Below, piece by piece: positions 1 through 7,350 of a DNA stretch of 20,760 bases. Below the pieces are notes generated by a model. The model worked only from the letters and a program-made list of their open reading frames with translations. It ran no database searches and had not been told where the DNA came from. Position 1 is the stretch's first letter. Each line of letters begins with the position of its first letter. Both the position numbers and the translations under genes were made by a program. The DNA lies in NCBI GenBank assembly GCA_937915955.1, contig CALGIB010000498.1, positions 1-20,760 on the forward strand. The letters run 5' to 3'. This DNA comes from an uncultured Pseudomonadota bacterium (GTDB lineage: Bacteria; Myxococcota_A; UBA796; CAJQPC01).

Positions 1-42
1 GGGACCTGTAGGGGATACTCCCGGGCGACCCGGAGTGACGCG

Positions 43-1200
43 ATGCTGTTCCTTGCCCTGAGCCCGACCGTCGAGGCCGGCTACGTCGTCTCGGTGGGTG
101 ACCCGATCGAGATGAACCCCTGGGGCACCTTCCATCGGACCGCTCCGAACGGCGAGGACGGCTGGCTCTATATGATCGGCACGGGGGGAAACTGGTACGT
201 CGTCGAGACCGACAACCAGCACCAGTCCACCGTCCAGGGCGACTACGTCGTGCCGGACTTCGACCTGATGGTCGACCGGGGGCTGGCCAGCTGTCCAAAC
301 GGTGACTGGCTCCTGGCCGGCTCGGGCAACCTCGAGGCGCACAACGACACGCTGTGGGTCTGGCGCCTGGACGCCGACTGGAATGTGATCGGCGAGAGCA
401 CGCTGTTGGAGGCCGCCAATGGCGTCGCCACCAACGACATGGCCGTCATCTGCTCGAGCTTCTTCAGCGGCGTGGGCGTCGTCGACATGGAGGGCGGAGG
501 GCACGGCACGGTGCAGGTCTATGAGGTCGACGATCAGGCCCAGTTCGTCCAGACGCACGACCTCGGCCAGGGCCTGCCCAACGTCCAGGGCTCAGGGTGG
601 GCGGTGAACGAAGCGGACCAGCAGCTGATCATGGTGGGCGCTGACATCTTCAGCGGCAGCGGGCTGACCTTCACCGTCTTCGACGGCGACATGAACGTGG
701 TGGCGAGCCACGCCGCCGAGGTGGCGACCAGCCCTTCCAATGCCACGGTCTACTGGCCCCAGGGGCTCATGCGAGCCGGGGATCTGTATGTGGTCGCTCA
801 CCTGGCCTACGACCCAGCGGATCTGGAGGGCGAGCCCCCGGGCAACGTCTACCTGCAGTTCTACGACCAGGACTTCCAGCTGCTCGGCGGCGAGCAGGTC
901 AGCTTCTACGAGCCCCCCGAGGCGGCCTCGAGGCCTGGCTTTGCGCGGCGCGGCGAGCAGATGGTCGTGACCTGGGACGCCCAGAACGTGCCCTACCTGG
1001 TGGACGTGGAGCTGGACCTGACCGGCGCCAACCTGCCGGGCGACTCCGCCGAGCCCAACGCCTCTGACGATCCCTCGGACCCTGCAGACGACAGCGGAGA
1101 GGGTGGCGGCGGTGGGTGCGGAGGCTGCTCCTCCGCGGGCGGGGGCCTGGCGCTGTTGTGGTGGGCTGGCCTGCTGGGCGTGACTCGAAGGAGGCTCTGA
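43..1200 (+). CDS. Secreted protein with MYXO-CTERM-like C-terminal anchor, paralog A
   Basis: The 385-residue protein starts at an ATG with GGAG at 32-35. The frame is open to the left window edge, but no other ATG, GTG or TTG precedes it in frame. The N terminus is a very short uncharged signal peptide (cleavage likely after VEA, residue 12). The body, about residues 13-340, is rich in Trp, Gly and Asp with repeating strand-like segments, suggesting a beta-propeller or beta-sandwich; I recognise no named domain. It ends with GDSAEP, an acidic/Gly linker, a CGGC patch, a hydrophobic stretch and an RRRL tail, as in MYXO-CTERM sorting signals of myxobacterial surface proteins (established for such tails; inferred here). 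It is clearly paralogous to the next gene, sharing for example MNPWGTFHRTAP and GVATNDM. The biological role is unknown; surface display is the inference. Confidence 0.85.
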   Translation: MLFLALSPTVEAGYVVSVGDPIEMNPWGTFHRTAPNGEDGWLYMIGTGGNWYVVETDNQHQSTVQGDYVVPDFDLMVDRGLASCPNGDWLLAGSGNLEAHNDTLWVWRLDADWNVIGESTLLEAANGVATNDMAVICSSFFSGVGVVDMEGGGHGTVQVYEVDDQAQFVQTHDLGQGLPNVQGSGWAVNEADQQLIMVGADIFSGSGLTFTVFDGDMNVVASHAAEVATSPSNATVYWPQGLMRAGDLYVVAHLAYDPADLEGEPPGNVYLQFYDQDFQLLGGEQVSFYEPPEAASRPGFARRGEQMVVTWDAQNVPYLVDVELDLTGANLPGDSAEPNASDDPSDPADDSGEGGGGGCGGCSSAGGGLALLWWAGLLGVTRRRL

Positions 1201-2375
1201 TGAGTGGTCTGTTTCTCGTGCTGAGCGGCGCGGCCACGGCCGGCTACATCGTCGGAGTCGGCGAAGAGGTCGAGATGAACCCCTGGGGCACCTTCCACAG
1301 GACGGCACCCCAGGGCGAGGACGGCTGGCTCTACATGGTGGGCTCCGGCGGCAACTGGTACGTCGCCGAGACCGACGCCCAGCACGCCTCCACCGGCCAG
1401 GGCGAGACCGTCGTGCCCGAGTTCGAGCTGATGATCGATCGCGGCCTGGCCCGCTGCGACGACGGCGGCTGGCTGCTGGCGGCCTCGGGCAACGTGGTGC
1501 AGCCCAACGACTCGCTCTGGGTCTGGCGCTTCGACGAGGACTGGAACGTCCTGGGCCAGAGCCACCTCGTCGACTCGGAGGGTGGCGTCGCCACCAATGA
1601 CATGGGCGTGGTCTGCTCCAGCTTCTTCTCGGGGGTCGTGATCACCGAGGGGGGCGACGGCGGGCCGCAGTCGGCGCGCTTCTACGAGGTAGACGAGCGA
1701 GGCCGCGAGGTCGGCAGCGCGACGGTCTCGGGCCTGCCCGAGGCCGGCGGCTGCTCGCTCATCGCCGACGAGGACAGTCAGCGCATTCTGATGCTCGGCG
1801 TGGCCGGTTTCCAGAGCGACAGCCTGATCTGGACCTGGCTGGACCCGGACCTCAAGGTGCTCGAGCAAGGCGAGGCCGCGCTCTCCGGCATGGGCTCGGG
1901 CGAGCGCGCCTACTGGCCCCAGGGGCTGATGAAGGTGGGGGACCTCTACCTCGTCGCCCACATGGGCCGGGACGAGGGTCAGGGCTGGGCGGCAGATGAG
2001 GGGAACGTCTACCTGCAGGTCTACGACCTCGAGTTCAACAACCTCGAGGGCCGACAGATCAGCCAGTACGAGGGGCCCACGGGCTCGATGCGTCCGGGCT
2101 TCGGCCGCCGCGGTGAGACGCTTGCGATGACCTGGGACGCCCAGAACGTGCCCATCGTCGTCGACGTCGAGCTCGATCTGAGCGGGGCCCACGTGCCTGG
2201 TGACTCCGCCGACCCCGTCGACGTGCCGGACGACAGCGACGGCGCCGGTGACTCCGCCGGCGGTGGGGTGCCTCCCGACCCGGCCTGCGGGTGCTCCGCG
2301 GGCCGCTCAGCGGGGGGCTTGGTCGGTCTCGGGCTGGTCGGGCTGGCCGCCTTCTGGCGCCGTCGTCGCCGGTGA
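1200..2375 (+). CDS. Secreted protein with MYXO-CTERM-like C-terminal anchor, paralog B
   Basis: The 391-residue tandem paralog of the preceding gene. The ATG at 1200 shares its A with the preceding TGA stop and has GGAGG at 1190-1194, so translation is probably coupled. An upstream in-frame start at 1116 would lie deep inside gene A and is less likely. A short signal peptide ends near ATA/GY (residue 14). The mature part matches paralog A along its length, with shared blocks MNPWGTFHRTAP, GEDGWLYM, GGNWYV, YWPQGLM, TWDAQNVP and VDVELDL. The tail has PGDSADP, an Asp/Gly/Ser linker, CGCS, a Gly/Leu hydrophobic segment and five Arg, again MYXO-CTERM-like. The middle third differs most between the copies, consistent with old duplication and divergence. 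The function is unknown; a cell-surface protein is the inference. Confidence 0.87.
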   Translation: MSGLFLVLSGAATAGYIVGVGEEVEMNPWGTFHRTAPQGEDGWLYMVGSGGNWYVAETDAQHASTGQGETVVPEFELMIDRGLARCDDGGWLLAASGNVVQPNDSLWVWRFDEDWNVLGQSHLVDSEGGVATNDMGVVCSSFFSGVVITEGGDGGPQSARFYEVDERGREVGSATVSGLPEAGGCSLIADEDSQRILMLGVAGFQSDSLIWTWLDPDLKVLEQGEAALSGMGSGERAYWPQGLMKVGDLYLVAHMGRDEGQGWAADEGNVYLQVYDLEFNNLEGRQISQYEGPTGSMRPGFGRRGETLAMTWDAQNVPIVVDVELDLSGAHVPGDSADPVDVPDDSDGAGDSAGGGVPPDPACGCSAGRSAGGLVGLGLVGLAAFWRRRRR

Positions 2376-3874
2376 GTGACTCCGCCCCGGGGGCCCTTGC
2401 TGCTGGGGATGCTGCCCAGAGGGTGCTCGCCCTCGCCGAAGAGCTGGGGCTCAGAGCACAGCTTCCCGCCGCCTGCGAGGCGGAGGCGCAGGACTGGGTG
2501 AGCTCGCCAGGTATCGACGAGGCCTCGCTGGTCGACCGCACGGACCTGCCCTTCGTCACCATCGACGAGGTGCAGAGCAAGGACCTGGACCAGGCCCTGT
2601 TCGTGGAGCAGCTCGATCGGGGCTGGCGGGCCTGGTACGCCATCGCGGACGCGGCGCACTTCGTGCCCAGGGGCGGCGCCCTGTTCGCCGAGGCCCTGCA
2701 TCGAGGGGCCACCTACTACCTGCCCGGCCTGGTCGTGCCGATGCTGCCGCGCGCGCTCTGCGAGGATCTGGTCTCGCTGAACCCCGGCGTGGACCGGCGC
2801 GCGCTGCTGTTCTGCATGGAGCTCGGCTCCGACGGTCGCTGCACCTCCTCGCGGATCGAGCGGGCTCGAATCCACAGCCGGGCGAAGCTGGACTACGACG
2901 GCGTCCAGGCCTGGCTGGAGGGTCGGGTCGAGCTGCCCACCGAGCTCCACCCCTCGCTGCACGCGCTGGCCAGCATGGGCGAGGCGCGGCTGGCCGAGGC
3001 CGAGTCCCGCGACGTGGTTCAGGTCTACCGAGCCGAGCTGGAGATGACCGTGGCGGGCGCTCCCCTGCGCTTCCACGCGCGCCTGGACCCGCGCAACGAT
3101 CTGCAGCGCTACAACGAGCAGCTCTCCCTGCTGGCCAACATCGAGGGGGCCCGGCTGCTGGCCCGGCACGCCTCGGCCCCGCACGTGCAAGCCATCTTCC
3201 GCACCCACGAGCCGCCGGCGCCCGAGCGCCTCGCGGTGCTGCGGCGGGAGATCTCCTCGCTGGTCGGGGGCCTGTCGGGGGAGTGGCGCTGGCGGCGCGA
3301 CGAGAGCCTGGCCTGCTACCTGCGGCGCCTGCCCGCCCAGCCCCTTCGGCGGGCGATCTCCCGGCAGGCCCTGCGCTCGGGCGGTCGATCGGGCTTCCAG
3401 ACCTCGCCTGGTCGGCACCACGGGGTCGGCGCGGACGCCTACGCGCGCTTCACGGCGCCCATGCGGGAGATGGTCGGGGTCTTCGTGCACAAGGAGACCT
3501 GGGAAGCGCTGGCCGGCCGAGGAGACGCGGACCTTCGGCTCCAGGAGCAGGTCATGGAGGGCGCGCTGCGCAGCAAGCAGCTCCAGCGCAAGATCGACAG
3601 CAGCTGCGAGCGCCTGGTCCTGGACCAGCTGTTCGAGTCGGGGGGCAGCTGGCCGGCCACGGTGATGGGGCTGTCCAGCAGCAAGCTGCACCTGCAGCTC
3701 GACGACCCGCCGGTCGACGCCAAGCTCTACCTGCGGGACTGGCCGGGGGCACGCGCCGACGGCGCGGTGTTGCGCGTCGAGGGGCGGGCGGCCCTGCGGG
3801 TCGGGGACAGCGTGCGGGTGAGGGCCAGCGGGCGGGATGAACAGCGCGATCGCTGGCGATTGGCCCTGTTTTGA
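2372..3874 (+). CDS. RNB-domain (RNase II/R family) protein with altered active site
   Basis: The GTG at 2372 overlaps the preceding stop by four bases (GTGA), giving 500 residues; earlier in-frame starts lie inside the previous gene. The RNB domain spans about 55-380: LPFVTIDEVQSKDLDQA carries D65, D71 and D73 at the positions of E. coli RNase II D201, D207 and D209, but Q74 replaces D210. The LLAN block (253-256) and the RTHEPPAPERL region match the family. The usual SPIRRYxDLxxHR motif reads APMREMVGVFVHK (362-374), losing the Ser, Tyr and Asp. A short S1-like OB domain fills about 425-500, and the N-terminal cold-shock domains of RNase II/R are absent. Family members are processive 3'-5' exoribonucleases in the cytoplasm; activity here is uncertain because of the substitutions. 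Why it follows two surface-protein genes is unclear. Confidence 0.88.
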   Translation: MSDSAPGALAAGDAAQRVLALAEELGLRAQLPAACEAEAQDWVSSPGIDEASLVDRTDLPFVTIDEVQSKDLDQALFVEQLDRGWRAWYAIADAAHFVPRGGALFAEALHRGATYYLPGLVVPMLPRALCEDLVSLNPGVDRRALLFCMELGSDGRCTSSRIERARIHSRAKLDYDGVQAWLEGRVELPTELHPSLHALASMGEARLAEAESRDVVQVYRAELEMTVAGAPLRFHARLDPRNDLQRYNEQLSLLANIEGARLLARHASAPHVQAIFRTHEPPAPERLAVLRREISSLVGGLSGEWRWRRDESLACYLRRLPAQPLRRAISRQALRSGGRSGFQTSPGRHHGVGADAYARFTAPMREMVGVFVHKETWEALAGRGDADLRLQEQVMEGALRSKQLQRKIDSSCERLVLDQLFESGGSWPATVMGLSSSKLHLQLDDPPVDAKLYLRDWPGARADGAVLRVEGRAALRVGDSVRVRASGRDEQRDRWRLALF

Positions 3875-3965
3875 GACAAGGGCGCTGGTATGGGAGCGAC
3901 CGTCCCAGGTTCGGGTGTTGCGGCATAGGCAGCAGCCGATAGCTGTTGGCGTCTACAACGACCTT

Positions 3966-3969
3966 GGAG
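3966..3969 (+). promoter_or_regulatory. Ribosome-binding site deciding a TTG start
   Basis: GGAG lies six bases upstream of the TTG at 3976. It supports that TTG over the in-frame TTGs at 3946 and 3964 as the start of the YceI-family gene, because the resulting N terminus is a clean short hydrophobic signal. Confidence 0.6.
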
Positions 3970-3975
3970 TCTCCC

Positions 3976-4491
3976 TTGCTTCTTCATGTCCTGCTCGGCA
4001 CCGCTCTGGCGGGTGACACCTACAAGATCGACAGCGCCCACAGCGCGGTGGTGTTCAAGGCCCTGCACTTCGGCGCTGGTCACACCTGGGGTCGCTTCAA
4101 CGAGTTCGAGGGAGGCTTCGTGAGCGAGGAGAAGGTCCTCAGCTCGGTCGAGGTCACGGTCCAGGCCGAGTCCGTGGACACCGCCATCAAGAAGCGCGAC
4201 GACCACCTGCGCAGCCCGGACTACCTGAACGCGGGTGAGTTCGAGACGCTCAGCTTCACGAGCACGACGTGCGACGTGAACGGCTGCACGGGCGATCTGA
4301 GCCTGCACGGGGTGACCAAGACGGTCACGGTCCCGATGGTCTACGTCGGGGAGGGCGCGGATCCCTGGGGCGGCTACCGCCAGGGCTGGGACGCGAGCTT
4401 CACCGTGAAGCTCAGCGACTACGGCATCGACGGCGCCGGCGCGGTGGGTGACGAGCTCCACCTGTTCGTCTCGCTCGAAGGCAAGAAGTAG
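3976..4491 (+). CDS. Secreted YceI-family (lipocalin-like) protein
   Basis: A 171-residue protein starting at TTG 3976 (GGAG six bases upstream). Residues 1-12 (LLLHVLLGTALA) form a short uncharged signal peptide, followed by GDTYKIDSAHSAVVF, the classic YceI opening. Further family signatures are SVEVTVQAESVDT, the RDDHLRSPDYLN block, FETLSFTSTT and LSLHGVTKTVTVPM. The usual length of the mature domain (about 160-170 residues) is met. YceI proteins form a periplasmic beta-barrel with a hydrophobic pocket that binds polyisoprenoid-type ligands; the ligand here is unknown. The pair CDVNGC could form a small disulfide. It stands about 100 bases after the RNB gene and is followed by a terminator-like hairpin, so it may be transcribed alone. 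The family call is secure; the exact start is moderately so. Confidence 0.92.
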   Translation: MLLHVLLGTALAGDTYKIDSAHSAVVFKALHFGAGHTWGRFNEFEGGFVSEEKVLSSVEVTVQAESVDTAIKKRDDHLRSPDYLNAGEFETLSFTSTTCDVNGCTGDLSLHGVTKTVTVPMVYVGEGADPWGGYRQGWDASFTVKLSDYGIDGAGAVGDELHLFVSLEGKK

Positions 4492-4518
4492 CTGAGGGCG
4501 CTCGCGCCGATCGCGCTG

Positions 4519-4554
4519 ACAGCCACCTTCTGCGGAGGGTGGCTGTTGCGTTTT
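4519..4554 (+). terminator. Intrinsic-terminator-like hairpin after the YceI gene
   Basis: ACAGCCACC (4519-4527) pairs perfectly with GGTGGCTGT (4538-4546), with two further possible pairs inside and a loop of about six bases, followed by TGCGTTTT. The T run is short. The hairpin covers the GGAGG and the TTG start of the next gene, so it could act as terminator, attenuator or translation-blocking hairpin. Confidence 0.55.
4534..4538 (+). promoter_or_regulatory. Ribosome-binding site inside the hairpin
   Basis: GGAGG ends seven bases before the TTG at 4546. It is the main reason for choosing that start, and it lies in the loop and right arm of the terminator-like hairpin. Confidence 0.45.
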
Positions 4555-5139
4555 GGCTGGCCGGGCCTGCCTCCGACGCAGTCCTCGGACTGGTGGGTGC
4601 CGCTGGCCCTGGCCGGGCTGGTGACGGCGTGGAGGCTGCGCGCCGGCCTGGCGCTCGCCGCCCTCGCCCCTGTGGCGATGTTCTGGCGACTGCTCGTGCG
4701 CTTGCCCTGGCTCGAGGGCTTCGCCTGGTGGGCGCTCGCCGCGCTGGTGATCGGCGGCTCGGGCCTGGCCTTGGAGCGGGTCACCAGCCGCTCGGGGGCG
4801 GCGCTGCTGCTGGGCTCGGGGCTGGTGACCGCGCTGGGTCTGGCGCTCTCGGGCAGTGTGGTGCTGGCTCAGGTGGCCGGGTCGCTGGCCCTGTCCTCGA
4901 CGGTGCTGCTGTGGCGCTCCAGCCCCTCGTCGCGCTGGATCTTCGCGCTGCTGCAGGGACTGCTGGTGTTCAGCGGCCTGCACTGGGCCACGCTGGGTTG
5001 GATGACGCCGCTGCTCGTGCTGGCGCCGCTCAGCGCGCTGCTGACGCGCTGGCGCTGGGGCGCCTGGGTCGGTGGGCTGGGCCTGGCAGGCATCGCCGGG
5101 GCCTTCGCCGCGCTGTGGCTTCAGGACCCCTACTTGTAG
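4546..5139 (+). CDS. Polytopic membrane protein of unknown function
   Basis: A 197-residue protein that is almost entirely hydrophobic. About six to seven membrane helices can be drawn at roughly 15-29, 33-50, 57-76, 84-103, 104-123, 131-150 and 152-167, plus a last one near 172-192. Short Arg-rich loops (WRLRAG, RRW-like TRWRW) suggest cytoplasmic turns. No family motif is recognised and there is no conserved polar or metal site. The TTG start follows GGAGG with seven-base spacing, but the same frame is open back to the YceI stop at 4489-4491 and would encode another hydrophobic stretch (APIALTATFCGGWLL), so a longer form from a CTG (4492 or 4516) is possible. It ends 10 bases before the first radical SAM gene, which suggests a shared operon and perhaps a membrane partner for that pair. 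Confidence 0.65.
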   Translation: MRFGWPGLPPTQSSDWWVPLALAGLVTAWRLRAGLALAALAPVAMFWRLLVRLPWLEGFAWWALAALVIGGSGLALERVTSRSGAALLLGSGLVTALGLALSGSVVLAQVAGSLALSSTVLLWRSSPSSRWIFALLQGLLVFSGLHWATLGWMTPLLVLAPLSALLTRWRWGAWVGGLGLAGIAGAFAALWLQDPYL

Positions 5140-5149
5140 ACTCCGCCTC

Positions 5150-5968
5150 GTGAAGCCCACCCTCGAATGGCAGGTCGCCGGCGCCTGCAACTACGACTGC
5201 AGCTACTGCATCCAGTCCGTCCGGCGCCGTCGAGGCCGGCCCGAGCGCGATCAGCTGGACCGGGCGCTGGACTTCTTCGCGGGCCTCGAGGGGAGCTGGG
5301 AGATCAAGTGCAGCGGGGGCGAGGCCTTCGCCCACCCCCTGTTCCTGGAGCAGGTGGTGCCCGGGCTCATGGAGCGCACCCCTCACCGGATCTCGGTGCT
5401 CACCAACCTCTCGGCCAGCCACGGGGACCTGCAGCGCTTCGTCGAGCTGACCCGCGGACGCCTGGCCGTCTTCAGCGCCTCGCTGCACCTCGAGTTCACG
5501 ACGCTGAGCGAGTTCGCCGACAAGGCCTGCTGGCTGTCGGAGCTGCTCGATCCCGAGGTCGACCTCGTGGTGAATCAGGTGGTCTTCCCTGGGCGGCTCG
5601 ACGAAGCACAGATCTGCCGGGACGAGCTCGAGGGGCGCGGCCTGCGTTGGTTCGCGCAGCTCTACAAGCGCGAGGGCGGGGTCGCCGAGTACGACGCACA
5701 GACTCTGGGGCGCCTGATCGGGCGCAGGCCCGCGAACCGCTCCCCCAGCTTCCAGGGCCGCCGCTGCCACGCTGGGGTGCGGTACGCCACCATCGACAAG
5801 GACGGGTCGGTGTGGTCCTGCCGCACCGCCAAGCGCTTCGGCGAGGGACGCCTGGGGAACATGTTCGAGGGGGACGCCAGGCTCTGGTCCGAGCCGCGCG
5901 CCTGCCCCTATACGATCTGTCCGTGCACGGTCCCGCGGAACCGCGGCATGATCGAGGGGGTGGCGTGA
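5150..5968 (+). CDS. Radical SAM protein A with C-terminal auxiliary cysteine motif
   Basis: Starts at GTG 5150, ten bases after the preceding stop, giving 272 residues; no clear Shine-Dalgarno is visible, so coupling to the upstream gene is likely. CNYDCSYC (C13, C17, C20) is the CxxxCxxC motif binding the SAM-cleaving 4Fe-4S cluster, and SGGE (55-58) is the SAM-contacting motif. The last 70 residues hold C206, C224, C252, C257 and C259 (CHAG, VWSC, ACPYTICPC), which look like a SPASM/twitch-type auxiliary cluster site. Family members make a 5'-deoxyadenosyl radical and modify peptides, enzymes or small molecules; the substrate is not readable. It overlaps the next gene, a paralog, by four bases. 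The shared NLSAS, SASLHLE and CTVP..RGM blocks show common ancestry. Confidence 0.93.
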   Translation: MKPTLEWQVAGACNYDCSYCIQSVRRRRGRPERDQLDRALDFFAGLEGSWEIKCSGGEAFAHPLFLEQVVPGLMERTPHRISVLTNLSASHGDLQRFVELTRGRLAVFSASLHLEFTTLSEFADKACWLSELLDPEVDLVVNQVVFPGRLDEAQICRDELEGRGLRWFAQLYKREGGVAEYDAQTLGRLIGRRPANRSPSFQGRRCHAGVRYATIDKDGSVWSCRTAKRFGEGRLGNMFEGDARLWSEPRACPYTICPCTVPRNRGMIEGVA

Positions 5969-6789
5969 GCGCGCCGCTGTACCCGATCGAGGGCGTGGCC
6001 TCGTGGAACATGAACACCACCTGCAACTACCGGTGCAGCTACTGTACGCAGAGGTTCGTAGAGGATCGCAAGCGCTGGGCCCGGGACCTGCCGCGCTTCG
6101 TGTCGGGCTTCCTGGCGCTGCCCGGCGACTGGGAGATCAAGCTCTCGGGCGGCGAGCCCTTCCGGCACCCCGGCTTCCTGGAGACTGTACGGGATCTCGC
6201 CGCGGGCGGCCTGCGGGTCTCGGTGGTCACCAACCTGTCCGCGAGCCTCGAGGACCTGCTGGAGTTCGCCTCGGCGACCGCGAACAGGCCGGGGGTGCTG
6301 AGCGCCTCGCTGCACCTGGAGTACGCCGAGCCCGAGGCCTTCCGCGACAAGCTGCTGGCGATCTCGCGGGCCTGGGCGGGGCGGGTCTGTGTCACGTGCG
6401 TGGCGACCCGGGACAACCTGCCGCGGCTGGCTGAGCTCGCCTCGATGTTCGAGGGCTTGTCCTTCAAGGTGCAGCCGGAGAAGCAGGACCGGGACGTCAT
6501 CGACTACAGCCCCGCCGAGCGGGACCAGCTGCTGGCCCTTGGGGGGCACAACGGCACGGGGGTCATCGACCCGGACCTGTCGGGTCGCCCCTGCTGGGCG
6601 GGGAGCCGCTACTTCGTCGTTGACCATCGGGGCGAGGCCTGGCGCTGCTACCCGGCTCGCCGCTACCGTCAGGAGCACCTGGGGAACCTGCTCGACGGCA
6701 GCCTTCGCCTTCGGCTGGGGGCCGAGGCGTGCCGCTACCGTTACTGCAACTGCACGGTGCCGCAGCAGCGCGGCATGGTTCGGCTCTGA
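5965..6789 (+). CDS. Radical SAM protein B with C-terminal auxiliary cysteine motif
   Basis: Starts at GTG 5965 in a GTGA overlap with the previous stop, with a GAGGGGG tract just upstream; 274 residues. CNYRCSYC (C20, C24, C27) is the radical SAM cluster motif and SGGEP (61-65) the SAM-binding motif, both preceded by a WEIK strand as in protein A. The C-terminal cysteines C210, C228, C256, C261 and C263 have exactly the same spacing as those of protein A, and both end with CTVPxxRGM. The long open frame upstream of 5965 is a shadow of gene A. The two enzymes may act in sequence or as a heterodimer on one substrate (inference). No short RiPP-precursor-like gene was seen next to them; the only adjacent candidate partner is the anchored protein that follows. 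Confidence 0.93.
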   Translation: MSAPLYPIEGVASWNMNTTCNYRCSYCTQRFVEDRKRWARDLPRFVSGFLALPGDWEIKLSGGEPFRHPGFLETVRDLAAGGLRVSVVTNLSASLEDLLEFASATANRPGVLSASLHLEYAEPEAFRDKLLAISRAWAGRVCVTCVATRDNLPRLAELASMFEGLSFKVQPEKQDRDVIDYSPAERDQLLALGGHNGTGVIDPDLSGRPCWAGSRYFVVDHRGEAWRCYPARRYRQEHLGNLLDGSLRLRLGAEACRYRYCNCTVPQQRGMVRL

Positions 6790-6798
6790 GGAGAGGCG

Positions 6799-7350
6799 AT
6801 GCTGGCTGGTCGGATGAAGCTGACGAACTTCATGTTCCTGGCGGGCCTGGCGGGCCTGGGTGGCCTCGGCGCCCTGTGGTTCGCCAGCGTTGACGACGAG
6901 GACATGGGGTCGAAGCGGGCCAGGGAGCCGGGCTCGGCCTCGACGCGGGTGCCGGGCAACAAGCCGGTCTTTGACGGGCCGGAGGAGCCCGAGGTGATCG
7001 AGGCGGCGCCCGTGCAGCTGCCGGCGCTCGACCAGGTCCAGGTGGTCCCCGTGCCGGCGCCGGTCCACGCCGGAGACGCCGTCACTCTGGCGGTGCTGAG
7101 TTGGCAGGGCAAGACGGCCAGCGGCGGCAAGCTCAAGGACGTCACCAAGGGCCAGCCCTACAAGGTCAACGTCTACCAGGACGAGGGCGAGGCCACGATC
7201 AACCGGGCCAAGGTCGACCTGGACCGGGACGACAAGTGGGACATCAAGGTCACCTTCGGCGTGCCGCCGACCCGCCAGATCGCGCCCTCGGACGACGAGG
7301 ACTACAGCGTCGAGGAGGTCTGGGACGGCAGTCGGTGGGCGCCGCTCTGA
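6799..7350 (+). CDS. N-terminally anchored or secreted protein of unknown function
   Basis: The ATG at 6799 follows a GGAGAGG tract, nine bases after the radical SAM B stop, giving 183 residues; an in-frame ATG at 6814 (MKLTNF) is an alternative. Residues about 11-29 form one hydrophobic Gly/Leu/Ala helix, either signal anchor or signal peptide. A low-complexity Pro/Glu/Val linker (about 30-95) leads to a compact domain (about 95-183) containing VDLDRDDKWD, where D140, D142, D144 and D148 sit in an EF-hand/dockerin-like DxDxDxxxD arrangement that could bind calcium. There is no cysteine. I do not recognise the family. Its position at the end of the radical SAM cluster makes it a possible substrate or structural partner, but nothing in the sequence proves that. 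Confidence 0.75.
   Translation: MLAGRMKLTNFMFLAGLAGLGGLGALWFASVDDEDMGSKRAREPGSASTRVPGNKPVFDGPEEPEVIEAAPVQLPALDQVQVVPVPAPVHAGDAVTLAVLSWQGKTASGGKLKDVTKGQPYKVNVYQDEGEATINRAKVDLDRDDKWDIKVTFGVPPTRQIAPSDDEDYSVEEVWDGSRWAPL

Noticed and set aside
2021..3691. Long open frame on the minus strand opposite the RNB gene
   Set aside because: The translation is low-complexity (Gln, Arg, Gly, Ala) and the plus strand carries clear RNB motifs. It is a shadow caused by high GC. Similar antisense frames at 993-2192, 3727-5190, 14302-15687, 15306-17039 and 17190-18938 were rejected for the same reason.
3890..3906. Small inverted repeat TGGGA...TCCCA after the RNB gene, considered as a terminator
   Set aside because: The stem is only five pairs and no T run follows.
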